This document shows positions 21,172-32,247 of a stretch of DNA of 64,000 nucleotides, one piece after another. Both the position numbers and the translations under genes were made by a program. Source of the stretch: Henckelia pumila (lineage: Eukaryota; Streptophyta; Magnoliopsida; Lamiales; Gesneriaceae); NCBI RefSeq assembly GCF_033568475.1, contig NC_133123.1, positions 21,748,622-21,812,621 of the forward strand, given 5' to 3'. Position 1 is the first letter of the stretch, and each line of letters opens with the position of its first letter. The notes under the pieces are model-generated. The model saw nothing but the letters and a program-made list of their open reading frames with translations. It did no database searches and was not told the DNA's origin.

Positions 21172-23295
21172 ATAGTACATTATAATTAGTATTCTCTAAC
21201 AATCCCCTCCATATAATTACACTAACTTGTAATACATAGATAAAACTATTAAAATGGGTTGAGTCTGTTGGCTTAGCTCATCGTGCATCGTCAAATAAGC
21301 GAGATAAATTGAAATTTTTCAACCCACCAAAATAACTTGTGGTGGAGTTTTGTTCAATTCGGTCCAACCTGCTTATTGTTGACAATTCCTAACCTACCCA
21401 AATGGGGGGCTAGTCAGCCGCCCCACCCCCATCAACTAGTATGTTTAAGTGGGTTGTGGGTTGGCTCATCCCGTCACTCTATATATCCATATGCATTGAC
21501 TATAATCTTGACTATAATATCTAGCACTCTTTGTCACTTTACAAAAAAAATATAGACAGAGGTAATTGTGCAGCTTAACTAACAATCTAAACGTTACATT
21601 TCAACTATTTTCGTCAAAAATAGTTCGACTACGAGTTTATGAGATGATGTAGAGATATTTATCAGTTAGATTAGCCCTCTCAATTCATATATGGAGTGAA
21701 AAATAATATTTTAATATAAAAAATAAAAAAAATTCATAGATCGAATCGAATAAGATACTCGTTTTATAAAATTAATCCATAAGACTGTAAATAAAGAGTT
21801 TTTGTATTTCTTCAAAATTCCAAAAAACATATGACAATCAAAGATTAATAGCATTCTTCTAAAGATGATGATAAATACAATTATAATATCACCTAATATT
21901 TGCCTCCAACCTCAACGATGGTGAGATCTCTACAATGTATCCGATCCTTCTTTAAAAAAATCCCATCATTATTCATTAAGAAATATTAATGTTATTTTGA
22001 ATATTTAAAAAACAATGGGGAGGATATTTGATAGCAAAGTTGTGTGGATAAGCATCAAAGGCGGCGACATATCTTTTCAATAGTACTACTTGTTTGGTTG
22101 GATTTTTGTTTTATTATTATTATTATTATAAAAAAAGAAAAAAAGAATAGATAATAATAATATAGTATTATTTTGGACCATCTAACATTAATTCATTGTC
22201 GTGAACGAGAACCGTTCATATATGATGGTGATCATGTTACTCACTTATCAGTTATATATATATAAAAAAAAAAGGCATTATAAAGCGTGTTTATGTTACT
22301 TTTATTGAGCATATATATGATATATTATAAAAAAATTTATGAATTTGTCAATACAGATCAATTTTTTGAAATGAATATTTTACTCAAATCAATTGACAAT
22401 TCATAAAAAATTATTATTTTTTATGTTAAAATTATTATTTTTTATTACATATTAAAATCAAATGGACCTTTCTCATAAAAGAGTTTCAACGTCATTCGGT
22501 TAGTCTCATTAATTTTCCAACAAATATCTTGCTCACAATATTTAAAGAATGAAAATAAACATTTAATTTGGGCAAATAAAATTAATGTCATTCACCATCC
22601 TCTATATAAAATTAATTTAAAATCCCCGGTTATTAAAAATTCAGAGATATTTGTCTATTTGCCAATGTTTTTTGCGCTTGCTTTTTAAAACGAGGTTTTT
22701 AAAATATCGTTGTTTTTACATGGGAGTTGTTTTTTTTTTATTTTTATTTTTGAAATTTCACACGGACGCTAAATGTAATTTATTGCAAAATCTTTTTTTT
22801 TAATTCATCCAACATGTTTCTGTAATATTATATTAAAATAAAAATATCTGTGGGAAGCAAACACAATTATGCTGAAACTTATACCTAGTCAGCATACATC
22901 TGTCAGAATAATAATATGATTCATTGCCCACATGAGTGAAGTTGGCCTTGTGAATTTAATTTGATAACTGTCTTCCAAGAAATTGGCTACAATACAAATG
23001 AATATCAGGGGAGGGCACTCATTAGTCATTATGATATTCAAATCCAAGTAATACAAGTAACTTTGTTCTTAGCTCCATAATATTTATTGAACCAAATTCT
23101 TTACATAAATTAGCATTTGGCTGCACATTTTCGTATTGGTATAGTTCGCTTTTTATAACGAAATAAACCAAAAAACGAAAAAAAGAATAAAAAGGTAAAA
23201 GGAAATGGTAAAAAAAAATTTCCAAAAAAAAATGCAAAGGACCAACATATATATTGGAAAAGTGGTCACACCACTATACCATTTTATTACACTTA
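21172..23295. other. AT-rich intergenic DNA
   Basis: No gene recognised. It contains a short (TTA)n run near 22110-22130 and a GC-richer patch at 21250-21480 (GGGTTGAGTCTGTTGGCTTAG and GGGTTGGCTCATCCCG) that looks like the remnant of a repeat. The short ORF there has no recognisable domain. Confidence 0.5.
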
Positions 23296-23661
23296 GGGTC
23301 CGTTTGAAGTTGGTGATAAAACAAATAATATATGACAAATAAATAAGAAATGATGGTTAATATAAGATTTAATGTAATTGATAAATTATAGTTTGTTTGA
23401 TTTGATTGATTATATTTTATATAAAAATACTAAATTATTATTTTGTCCTTTTAATAATTAATAAAATATGAATATTATTATTTATAAAGGATAATATAGT
23501 AATTTAAATTTAATGATTTGATTGATGTAAGATAAATAATTAATGATTTGATTGATGTGAGATAAATAATTGAAAGATGGATAAACAATATGACAAAAAA
23601 ACGTGAGACTAGATAAGATAATTTATACCTAGATTACTAATATTAAACTTCAAATGGACCC
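23296..23661. mobile_element. MITE with GGGTCC termini, 366 bp
   Basis: Left end GGGTCCGTTTGAAGTT and right end AACTTCAAATGGACCC are inverse with one mismatch over 16 bp. Flanks are TTA (left) and TTT (right), close to a 3-bp PIF/Harbinger-type duplication. Inside, GATTTGATTGATGTRAGATAA is tandemly duplicated with a period of about 31 bp near 23513-23575. No coding capacity. Confidence 0.8.
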
Positions 23662-24563
23662 TTTATATAATACTAGCGGAGCGCGATACACACATACGTG
23701 TTTCGAAGAAAAAGTACATTATGAAATAGGTATTTTTTTAATGAATTTTTTTTTTAAAATTTTCGAAAATCGAAATGATAGATGAAAAAATAAAATAGAA
23801 AGACAAATGAAAAATTGTGTTGATATTTAAGTGAAAAATCAGAGATATACATGTATCGGTGTAATTTTTCGAGTTGGAGAGTGAAAAATACATATTGAGA
23901 TCGCTCCTACGAGTCTGGTTAGAGCACAGCTGTGCAAAAATTGATGAGATGTAAATATATTATTTCAACAACACGTTTAATTATTGATATTTATCTAGAT
24001 CGATATATCATATAAAGTAAATGTCCATCATCATACATTATGCAACGAGAATAAATTATGGAGTTATGGTTTTACTTGGGCAAAGATGATAAATTAATAA
24101 TATGACACTGTTTGGTGTGAAGGACAACACATTGATTGATTAACAATCATTGTTTTGTTCAATGATTGACACAAGTTTTTTTCAAGAATTAGTGACATGC
24201 ACCATTGTCTAATTCAAGTATATTGATTTAAAATTCTTATATTATTAATCCATCATCATCCAATTCATGGACCAAATTTGATTTTTGTAATCATTTAAGA
24301 AGTAACTGGATAAAATTCTGAAAATTTAAATAGATATCATGATATGTTGAAGTTAAACATGAAATATATCTTAACCAATATAAGAGATGCGTTTATTTTA
24401 CTTCTTTATTTTTATGCACAAAAAATAGAAAACAATATATTTATGTAATTACGTTCTGATCCGTTAATCTTTAAATAGTTAATAAAATATAAGTTCATTA
24501 ATTAACAAGACGATTTCTAAAATTAAAAACTTGATAGTAATTTTTTAATTAAAGACAGATTTC
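23662..24563. other. Intergenic DNA upstream of the PP2 gene
   Basis: AT-rich, no ORF or repeat with recognisable ends. It presumably contains the distal promoter of the gene at 24753. Confidence 0.45.
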
Positions 24564-24574
24564 TATAAATATCT
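24564..24574 (+). promoter_or_regulatory. Putative TATA box overlapping an evening-element-like AAATATCT
   Basis: TATAAATATCT lies about 190 bp before the start codon; transcription would start near 24595, leaving a leader of about 155 nt. AAATATCT (24567-24574) matches the core of the circadian evening element. A second TATA-like CATATATACGG lies at 24663-24673. Position and sequence only; no transcript data. Confidence 0.45.
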
Positions 24575-24752
24575 AATCCCCTATACATCGCACCATTTTC
24601 ATTCTTCCAACATACGCGTCTGTACGGACAGGACAGTACGCGGTCCTCTTCCTCCGTAGATCCATATATACGGCTAGAAGCTTTCCATTTCTCCATTTTT
24701 GATACTTTTTCTCTGGATTGAATCCCTTATTCGTCGTTGACGCGTTTCCTTG

Positions 24753-26939
24753 ATGGGTTTATCGTTTTCTTTCATGGATCAGAACGGGGGCTCGGCCGTG
24801 GACCCCTCGCCGGAGCCGGGGCTGGGGGACTTGCCGGAGAGCTGCGTGGCGTCGGTGCTGGTGTACCTAGACCCGCCGCAGATCTGCAGGCTCTCGAGCT
24901 TGAACAGGGCTTTCAGGGGGGCGTCGTACGCGGACTTTGTTTGGGAGTCCAAGCTGCCTGTGAATTGTGATTCTGTTTTGCAAAGGGTTTTTGGCGAGGA
25001 AGATGGTGTTTTTTGCGAGGGTTCGTGTAAAAGGGATATCTATTCCAGGCTTTGTAGGCCGAATTCTTTTGATGGTGGCACCAAGGTGTGATTTTTTAAG
25101 CCCTTTTATTGACGATTTATTATTGTTTTTGGAAGTTCTTTTGATTTGATTATAGAAGATGTTTATGTGTATCTTGTTTTGATTTCTGGACATTTTGGAT
25201 GAGTGTTTCTTGGGGAGATCTTTCGATTTTTAGTTGTTATCAGATTTTCTAAGGAAATGGTTTTATGTGAGAGCTGAAATGAATATTGATTTGTGGGATG
25301 TAAAATGAAATGGGAATAAATTTTTTTTTTAAATTTTCTGAAATTTTGGTTCCTTCTTTGGATGTTAAGAAAAATAATGGAATTTTTTTGAGAAATGAGG
25401 GGAGACTGATTGGGGAATATAGTGACATGTCTGGAAATCCGACCCCTTCTTTTCTGATATTATCAAAACAGATCATATTGAATATAATGACTCTTTTATG
25501 TGCAGAAAGTGTGGTTGGATAAGTCCACAGGCAAGACTTTTATGTCATTATCGTCCAATGGATTGTCGATAACAGGGATTGATGACAGGAGATACTGGAG
25601 TCGGATTCCAACCGAAGAATCGAGGTGAGGGTTTCAGAATATCACCATTCAATACTCGCACTTTGAAAAAACTGAATTTTTAGGTGGGCTGTTATTTGGT
25701 TGATGTGTTGTGTCCTGGTATCTTGTGGTGTTTCTCCTCGAGATTCCAACTAGTAAAAATTCTTATCCATTTGGTGCTCCTCTTTTAGGATGTTCCAGTT
25801 TGAATGTAGAGATTATGAGATTTCTTTGTGCATATGCGTGCCCGAGGATCTTAAATAGCTGAAAGTGATCTTTGAGTTCAGGATTGAGAATTTGTGTTTT
25901 AGGTTTGGAAGTTTTTCATTTGGGATAGATTGTCCCTCTGCTGGGTTATCTCCTTACTCAACTACAAGCACTTGGTTTTTGCATGATTGTTTTGTCAGAT
26001 TTTATCGTTTTTACATTAAGATAAATCACAATGCAGGACCATTTTGTTCAATGTTGTCCAAGAACAGTTTATGGTTATGCTATCGTGCAAGTATTCGAAT
26101 CTCTTCTTATGATAACTAGTTACCTGATTGCATGATTCGAGAGTCTGACATCAAAGTTTAGTCGTAGTTATCAAACAATACGGAATGTGTTATCCGCTTG
26201 TACGTGTTAGAATCAAGAGCTGATGCTGATTTACGGCAGATGCAGTGCAGTGAACTGGAAAATGAGAAGCTACATGTGTAGTATCGTTGAGTCTTAGAAT
26301 TGGTGGAGTCTGATGACAGTCAATTGGATTAGTAGCTGCAAATGATCACAAAACATTTGTTTAGCAGAGTATTTTGGGGGTTAATGGCTATAACTATATC
26401 TTTTTGGCACAACGGATGCAAGGGCGTATGCTGTAATTTGTTAGTTTTGTCAGTTGGTTAGATGATTCCATTAACATGTAATCGAAATTCAACTAAGTTT
26501 ACATTTTTCTTGATCTAGGTTCCAGTCTGTTGCGTATCTCCAGCAAATATGGTGGTTCCAAGTCGATGGTGAGATCGAGTTCCCATTCCCACCCGGCACC
26601 TACAGCCTCTTTTTCCGTCTCCAACTGGGACGCACCCATAAGAGATTCGGAAGGCGTGTTTGCAACTCAGAACATGTGCACGGTTGGGACAAAAAACCTG
26701 TTCGATTCCATATCTCAACTTCCGAAGGCCAGAAGGCAACTAAACAATGTTACCTGACAGAGCCTGGAAAATGGATTCATTATCATGCTGGAAATTTCGT
26801 TGTCCCGAGTTCTTGCAGATCGATGAGAGTCAAGTTTTCAATGACTCAGATCGATTGTACGCACACGAAAGGCGGTCTTTGTGTAGATTCTGTACTTGTG
26901 TATCCTGTGGAGTATAGGGAAAGGTTGCAGCATTTTTAA
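24753..26939 (+). CDS. PP2-A13-like: F-box protein with PP2 (phloem protein 2, Nictaba-like) domain, PP2-A12/A13-like
   Basis: Substrate-receptor subunit of an SCF ubiquitin ligase: the F-box binds Skp1 and the PP2 lectin-like domain would recognise the target or a glycan. Three exons: 24753-25085, 25506-25624, 26519-26939. Introns are GTGTGA...TGCAG (phase 0) and GTGAGG...TCTAG (phase 2). The spliced product is 290 residues, the usual size for PP2-A12/A13. The F-box is at about residues 23-68 (LGDLPESCVASVLVYLDPPQ). The PP2 domain runs from about residue 112 (KVWLDKSTGKTFMSLSS) to the end, with YWSRIPTEESRF, IWWFQVDGEIEFPFPPG, LGRTHKRFGRR and HGWDKKPVRF. Start: ATG 24753; a second in-frame ATG follows at 24774. 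The first exon is GC-rich, unlike its surroundings. All junctions keep frame and no lesion is seen, so this is a likely functional gene. A12 versus A13 is not decided. Confidence 0.93.
25086..25505 (+). other. Intron 1 of the F-box PP2 gene
   Basis: 420-nt intron between ACCAAG and AAAGTGTGG; GT/AG ends, phase 0. ORFs within it on either strand have no domain. Confidence 0.88.
25625..26518 (+). other. Intron 2 of the F-box PP2 gene
   Basis: 894-nt T-rich intron, donor AG|GTGAGG, acceptor TTGATCTAG|GTTCCAG. The arginine codon AGG is split across it. No repeat or gene recognised inside. Confidence 0.88.
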
Positions 26940-27046
26940 TTGCATCCCATCTCATTGTAGGGAGTAGGATGTTTAGATGTCTATCATTTATTTTGTGAAG
27001 AATCGAATTCTGGATCACGAGGCTTGTAAAATGTAAGATATGAGCT

Positions 27047-27051
<5 letters not shown>

Positions 27052-27094
<43 letters not shown>
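27052..27094. repeat. (TA)n microsatellite
   Basis: About 21 uninterrupted AT repeats some 115 bp after the PP2 stop codon, probably in or just after the 3' UTR. Confidence 0.97.
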
Positions 27095-27097
<3 letters not shown>

Positions 27098-27098
27098 G

Positions 27099-28110
27099 AC
27101 AATGCTGTTTAATTTTCAAATATAACGATCAATCGTGAAGATAAGTCTTTTACCCACCTAAAAAAAATAAATTGTGATACGATCTCATGGATCAATAATT
27201 TATGAAACATATTTTGAAGATATTATCTTTTACATACAAAAATCTCGTGAGACTGTTTTACGGATCAATTTTGTGAAATTGGATCTTTTATTTGTTATTA
27301 GCAATCGTGACATGTGTTTGATAATTCAATTATTTGGAAAAAACGTAAAAAATTATAACAGAGAAAAAAACATGTAAGTTTTCAGAAAGTAAAAAAACTT
27401 TGTAAAAATTCTCGTGAGACTGTCTTACGCATTAATTTTGTAAAACTAGATCTTTTAATTGTTACTACCAACCGTTACACGTGATTTTCACGTGTTTGAC
27501 AATTCAATTATTTGGGAAAAAACGTAAAAAAAAAAAAGTTATAATAGAGAAAAAACATGTGAGTTTGGAAGAAGTAAAGGGAATTTGTAAAAATGTGGTT
27601 GGATAATTTAATAAAAACGTATAATAGAATTTGAAAAATAAAATAAGAGAAAATAAGATAATGATGTTAGAGAAAAATGAGAATATATTAGTCATTTGAG
27701 ATAAAAATTCAAAAAAATATGTGTTAAATTTAAGGGTAAAATAGAAGAAAATTTTGGTGTGATTTGATAAAAAAAAAAACGGTTAGTATAAAACTTTCAT
27801 CTATTATAATATAGTATAATATAATATAGTATAGTATAGTATAGTATAGATATAGATATTATAGATAGTATAGATATGTGTGCATATAGATAAATAGATA
27901 GACAATGGTGTTTAATTTTCACATAATAACAACCAATTGTGAAGATATTATCTTTTACACACAAAAGATCTTGTGAGATGTCTTACTGATCAATTTTGTG
28001 ACACATCTTTTTATTTGATTCATACATAAAAAAATATTATTTTTTATGCCAAAATATTATTTTTTTGTGTAAATCTTTTGTGAGATTGTTTTACGGATCT
28101 TTATTTGTGA
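27099..28110. repeat. Diverged direct duplication with microsatellites, downstream of PP2
   Basis: The segment from about 27099 (GACAATGCTGTTTAATTTTC) returns at about 27901 (GACAATGGTGTTTAATTTTC), each followed by a motif close to GTGAAGATATTATCTTTTAC and then CTCGTGAGACTGTTTTACGG-like sequence with ATCAATTTTGTGA. A third partial copy of the GTGAGACTGT motif lies near 27412. In both main copies an AT microsatellite precedes the duplicated block. A TATAG-type microsatellite fills 27803-27880. No gene seen. Confidence 0.65.
27803..27880. repeat. Imperfect TATAG/TATAGA microsatellite
   Basis: Runs of ATAGT/ATATAG units, ending TAGATATAGATATTATAGATAGTATAG. Confidence 0.9.
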
Positions 28111-28259
28111 GACGGGTCAATCTTGCTTGTATTCAATAAAAAATAATACTTTTGTTAAAAAAAATAAATTTTTTTAATGAATACTTATTTAGAAAATTTA
28201 TCTCACAAAATTTATTCGTAAAATCGTCTCATATGAGTTTTTATATATTTATTATTGTA

Positions 28260-29674
28260 GACAGTGGCATGATTGAACTATCTCACATATCTTCACAAGT
28301 GACCTACTATAACAAGAAATAAGGGGATAAAAATATTTTGGGAGAATACCCAATCTAAGAATGATGTTATATCTATATCAAAAATTTTGAATTAATTCTT
28401 ATGTCACAAATAAATCAATACAAAAATTTCGTTAGTCAAAATCTCGTTATATATCGAATACAAAATTTTGTCATATAATATCAAATATCACAATATAATA
28501 TTAATATAAATATCAATGTATGCGTTATAGAACGTCTCTTTTAACATTATTTTAAATATAATACATTTTTCAATCTTTTCAGTTTTTTCCTTATGAAAAC
28601 TGAAAAGTTCCCTAATCATGTATATTAAACAAATATAGCAAGTGTTTAAAACGCTAATTATTAAAAATAAAATAAAATCCTTAAAAATGAATTCCTTTTA
28701 TTCGTGAGGGGACACTAATTATAGTCTTTAGATTTATTTCTGTGTGAGTAAATTTACCCACGGGCATGATGATTATCTAATCTTTTACACAAGATTTCCT
28801 TGTACTCGAGCGTGGACTTTAATTACATGAGATGATAAAATAATTGGCACGCGATGTAATAATTAATTTGGTATTTATGTACAATACATAACCAATTAAT
28901 AATATTTTTTAATTAAAAAAATAGATTTTTTTTATAATTTTCTGTTTTAATAATAATGTTTTATAATTATCTACCATATAATTATTTTTTTATATTTATA
29001 TTTATCTTTTTAATATTAACATTAAGTTATAAATTTTTATTTTGGTTTTTTTATTATAAATAATTATATGTTTTAATTGTATTAATTAAGTAGTTGTTTT
29101 AGTTTATTTGTAATATTGAAGATGTTGTAATTCTTAATGGTTATATACAAAGAAATTTTAATTTATTTATAATGTACTAAGAATTATTTGAGTTTCTTCA
29201 TAATTTTTTTTAAAAATATATTTTCATAGAATTTTTTTTAAAAAAATATTGTTCGGGATTACCCTCTCCCGATCCCGAACATTTGGGTCCCAACACATCT
29301 CGGGTGCAGGATCTGGAGAAAAAAAATATCTCAATTCTTATCGAGACGGGAATCGGGTAAGGGGGTTACGGGACGGATCCCGACCCGATCCCAGCCCTAG
29401 TGTCATGAACTCATGATGCCTTTTTTTAATAATTAATAACTATAATAATTTCGCATAATTTAAAAAGTTGTGGTTGCATGTAATTATTGGAGTCATTTTA
29501 ATATACACACTATTGATAAAATGTTAAATTAGTACATATAACTATGTAAATAGTTTAATTGGTACACAATCAAATTAAAAAGTTAAGTTTACCCTTAATC
29601 TAAATTACTATTAAGTCCAATTACAATTATAAAATTTGATTACAAGGTTATTAATTAATTAATTTTAAAATATC
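28260..29674. other. AT-rich intergenic DNA with a GC-rich CCCGATCCC repeat remnant
   Basis: No genes recognised. 29244-29400 contains CCCGATCCCGAAC, GACGGGAATCGGGT and GATCCCGACCCGATCCC, the kind of sequence found at one end of hAT-type MITEs. A matching opposite end was not found, so I treat it as a remnant. Confidence 0.5.
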
Positions 29675-29679
29675 ATATT

Positions 29680-30443
29680 TGAAAGAACATGTCGTGCACA
29701 TGTCTTTTAAATTATTTTCTTATTGCATTCAAATTCTATATTTAGAGTTTTGTCTTTCTTAAACAAGTTTTAAACTTGGTAATCTTTATTATTTCTTATT
29801 CGAAATATTTGATGATATATTGTTTCTATATCTTGTAGGTTCTTATTTATGAAAACATATTGAAGATCTATTTATAGGAGTGCATGGACCGATCAAAAAG
29901 AAGAATCAAAAGAGACAAGAGAGTGAAACGTAGAGAGAAAAATACATAGAGAATTACTGCAGAAATTTTGGAGCTTTGAAGATAGATTGTTGAAGAATTT
30001 CTGGAGTGTTTGTTGCTGTTACATTGTGTTTCCGAGTAGTGTTGGAAACACTGAAGAACACACGAGTGAAGTGTTGTTCTGAAAGTGGATCCTTGGTTTT
30101 CGTTTTTCGGTTTAGAACTTCCTATTGATGTTTTATTCCAATTCTTACTAGTTTTTAGGAAGTCATTTATTTTCTCAATCTGTTGAGAAAAATAGATTTT
30201 TCATAAACAATCACTAGTTAGTTTTTGTAAACTGATTTGATTATCTAGTGATTATTTCGCAATGAGGCATCGCACAAGTATTTAATACTTGTGCACAAAT
30301 ATCTGTGTGCTAATTACTTTTACTGTTAATTAATTATTCTGCTGCATAGTGTTCTCTTGAAGTGCTGACAACACTGAAAGATAACATACACTCAAAAAGT
30401 TATTTCTGGTAATTCTGTGATTTCAGACTGTCCAAACCTAACA
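29680..30443 (+). repeat. 5' LTR of element 3
   Basis: 764 bp with TATA-like TATTTATAG at 29869-29877. It contains the dyads AGTGTTGGAAACACT at 30038-30052 and AGTGCTGACAACACT at 30361-30375. Near its start it has ACATGT-CGTGC-ACATGT. Confidence 0.95.
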
Positions 30444-30445
30444 AG

Positions 30446-30456
30446 TGGCATCAGAG
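30446..30456 (+). other. Primer binding site of element 3
   Basis: TGGCATCAGAG two bases after the LTR; initiator tRNA-Met type with one substitution from TGGTATCAGAG. Confidence 0.85.
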
Positions 30457-30513
30457 ACATTCACTTGACGATACTAAGTGTGATTCTGTTTTTGTGTTTG
30501 ACAGGATATCACA

Positions 30514-32241
30514 ATGGAGATACCTTATTCAGGAACTGCTCAACGTCCTCCAATCTTGGATGGATCCAACTATGCTATCTGGAAAGTTAGGATGCGTGTC
30601 TACATCAAGTCGATTGATGAAAAGGCTTGGCAACATGTACTAAAAGGCTGGAATCCACCAAGGAGAACTGATGGAGAAGGAGACTTTCCACTCAAACCAG
30701 AAACGAACTGGAATGCCGATGAAACTGCTGCTTCGAATATGAACAACAAAGCCCTTAATGCTATATTTACTTCTCTTGATTCTAATATGTTTTCACTGGT
30801 CACTAACTGTGTACGTGCTAAATAGGCTTGGGAAAAACTTCAAATGCACTGTGATGGATCCGAAAGTGTGCGTCGAACCAAAAGAAGAATTCTCACCACT
30901 CAGTTTGAAAACTTGAGGATGGAAGAAAGTGAGACAATTGATGATTATGAACGGCGCTTAAGGAAGATCGAGAATGAGGCAATTGATCTTGGTGATGCTA
31001 TTTCGAATGAACGCCTGGTGAGCAAAGTGTTGAGATCACTGTCGAAAATATTTCAAATGAAGATTTGTGCTATTGATGAATCAAAAGACACATCAATTCT
31101 GGGATTGGATGAATTGATGAGTTCACTTCGAACTTATGAGTTGGAGATGAATTTTGGAAAAAAGGACAAAGGTAAGTCTATTGTACTTCAAGTTTCTAAC
31201 GAATCATATCAGATTTTGTTGATTTGACACAGGGAGTAAACGAGTCTGATCTAGGAGATGATTCCATTGCCTTTCTTACCAAACAATTTGGTACCTACTT
31301 AAAGAGATTGAGAGATTCAAAGAAACCTGGTCAGAATCCCAAAGTTTTGAATGCTCCTGCTGTTGGAAAACCATTGAGAATTTGCGGACCAAAACAGGAT
31401 ATCATCTCTTCAAAGAGTCAAAATCATGTTTAGAAAGAAGGAAAAACACTGAATATCTCGAAGAAGTTTGAATCTGTGAAGTGTCATGAGTCCACAGGCT
31501 TTGGTCACTATGCTAATGAGTGTCCAACCAGACTTCGCAAAGGAACGTATGTTTTCTTAAGTGATGATGAAGATCAGGAGGGTACAGAACAAGGAAAAAA
31601 AGAGACAATGAACTGTCAGTTCTGATACAACAGAAAAACAGTGTTGTCACAGGCGTCACAACACTTGGCCACAACACTGACCAAAAGTTATTTTGTCTGA
31701 ATGCATCTATTTCTGGAGACTCAAATCAGGAAGCGGTGAAGTAGAACTTTCTTGGGATAATGCTCAGAAGATGTATGAAGAATTGTATAATGATTGGATA
31801 TTAAGGAACAAGTCAAATTCTGCTTTAACTAAGGAGAACAGTGAACTGAAAAAATCAATGGCTAGACTTGAAGTTGTTCTGAGCAAGAAGCATATAGAAC
31901 TATGCAAGGTCAAAGAAGAGCTTGGAAGAGCCAATGCAACTCTTGCAAATTTTAATTCGAGCAAGACCAAGTTGGAATCAATATTGATGATGAGAAAAGA
32001 TGATAGAGCTGGTCTAGGCTTTCATAATAGCAAGTTTAAAGTAGGGGAGTCATCACAAATTGTTTTTGTCAAAGAGAACAGTAACTCTGCTAGTGTTTCA
32101 ATTACAATTCCAAAGGAAAAGCCAATTCCATTGAAGGCACAAGCTCATGTTCAGAGGAAAAAACAAAGGAAGCGTAGATTTGTTTGTCATTATTATCACA
32201 AGCAAGGTCACATCAAGCCTTACTGTTCTAAGCTCAGGTAG
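30514..32241 (+). pseudogene. gag pseudogene of element 3
   Basis: Starts at ATG 30514 (MEIPYSGTAQRPPILDGSNYAIWK, a copia gag N-terminal motif). It continues through KAWQHVLKGW, a stop at 30823-30825 and RRILTTQFENLRMEESETIDDYERR. A frame change lies near 31210 (SDLGDDSIAFLTKQF). The first CCHC knuckle near 31480 reads CHESTGFGHYANEC, its second cysteine replaced by serine. A coiled-coil-like segment (31750-31990, KENSELKKSMARLEVVLSKK) precedes a second knuckle, CHYYHKQGHIKPYC, again with one cysteine lost. Two knuckles and the coiled coil fit SIRE-type gag. Not functional. Confidence 0.85.
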
Positions 32242-32247
32242 GGCTAT

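Noticed and set aside
26515..26739. Minus-strand ORF opposite PP2 exon 3
   Set aside because: Shadow of the conserved sense exon, which has correct splice sites and domain motifs.
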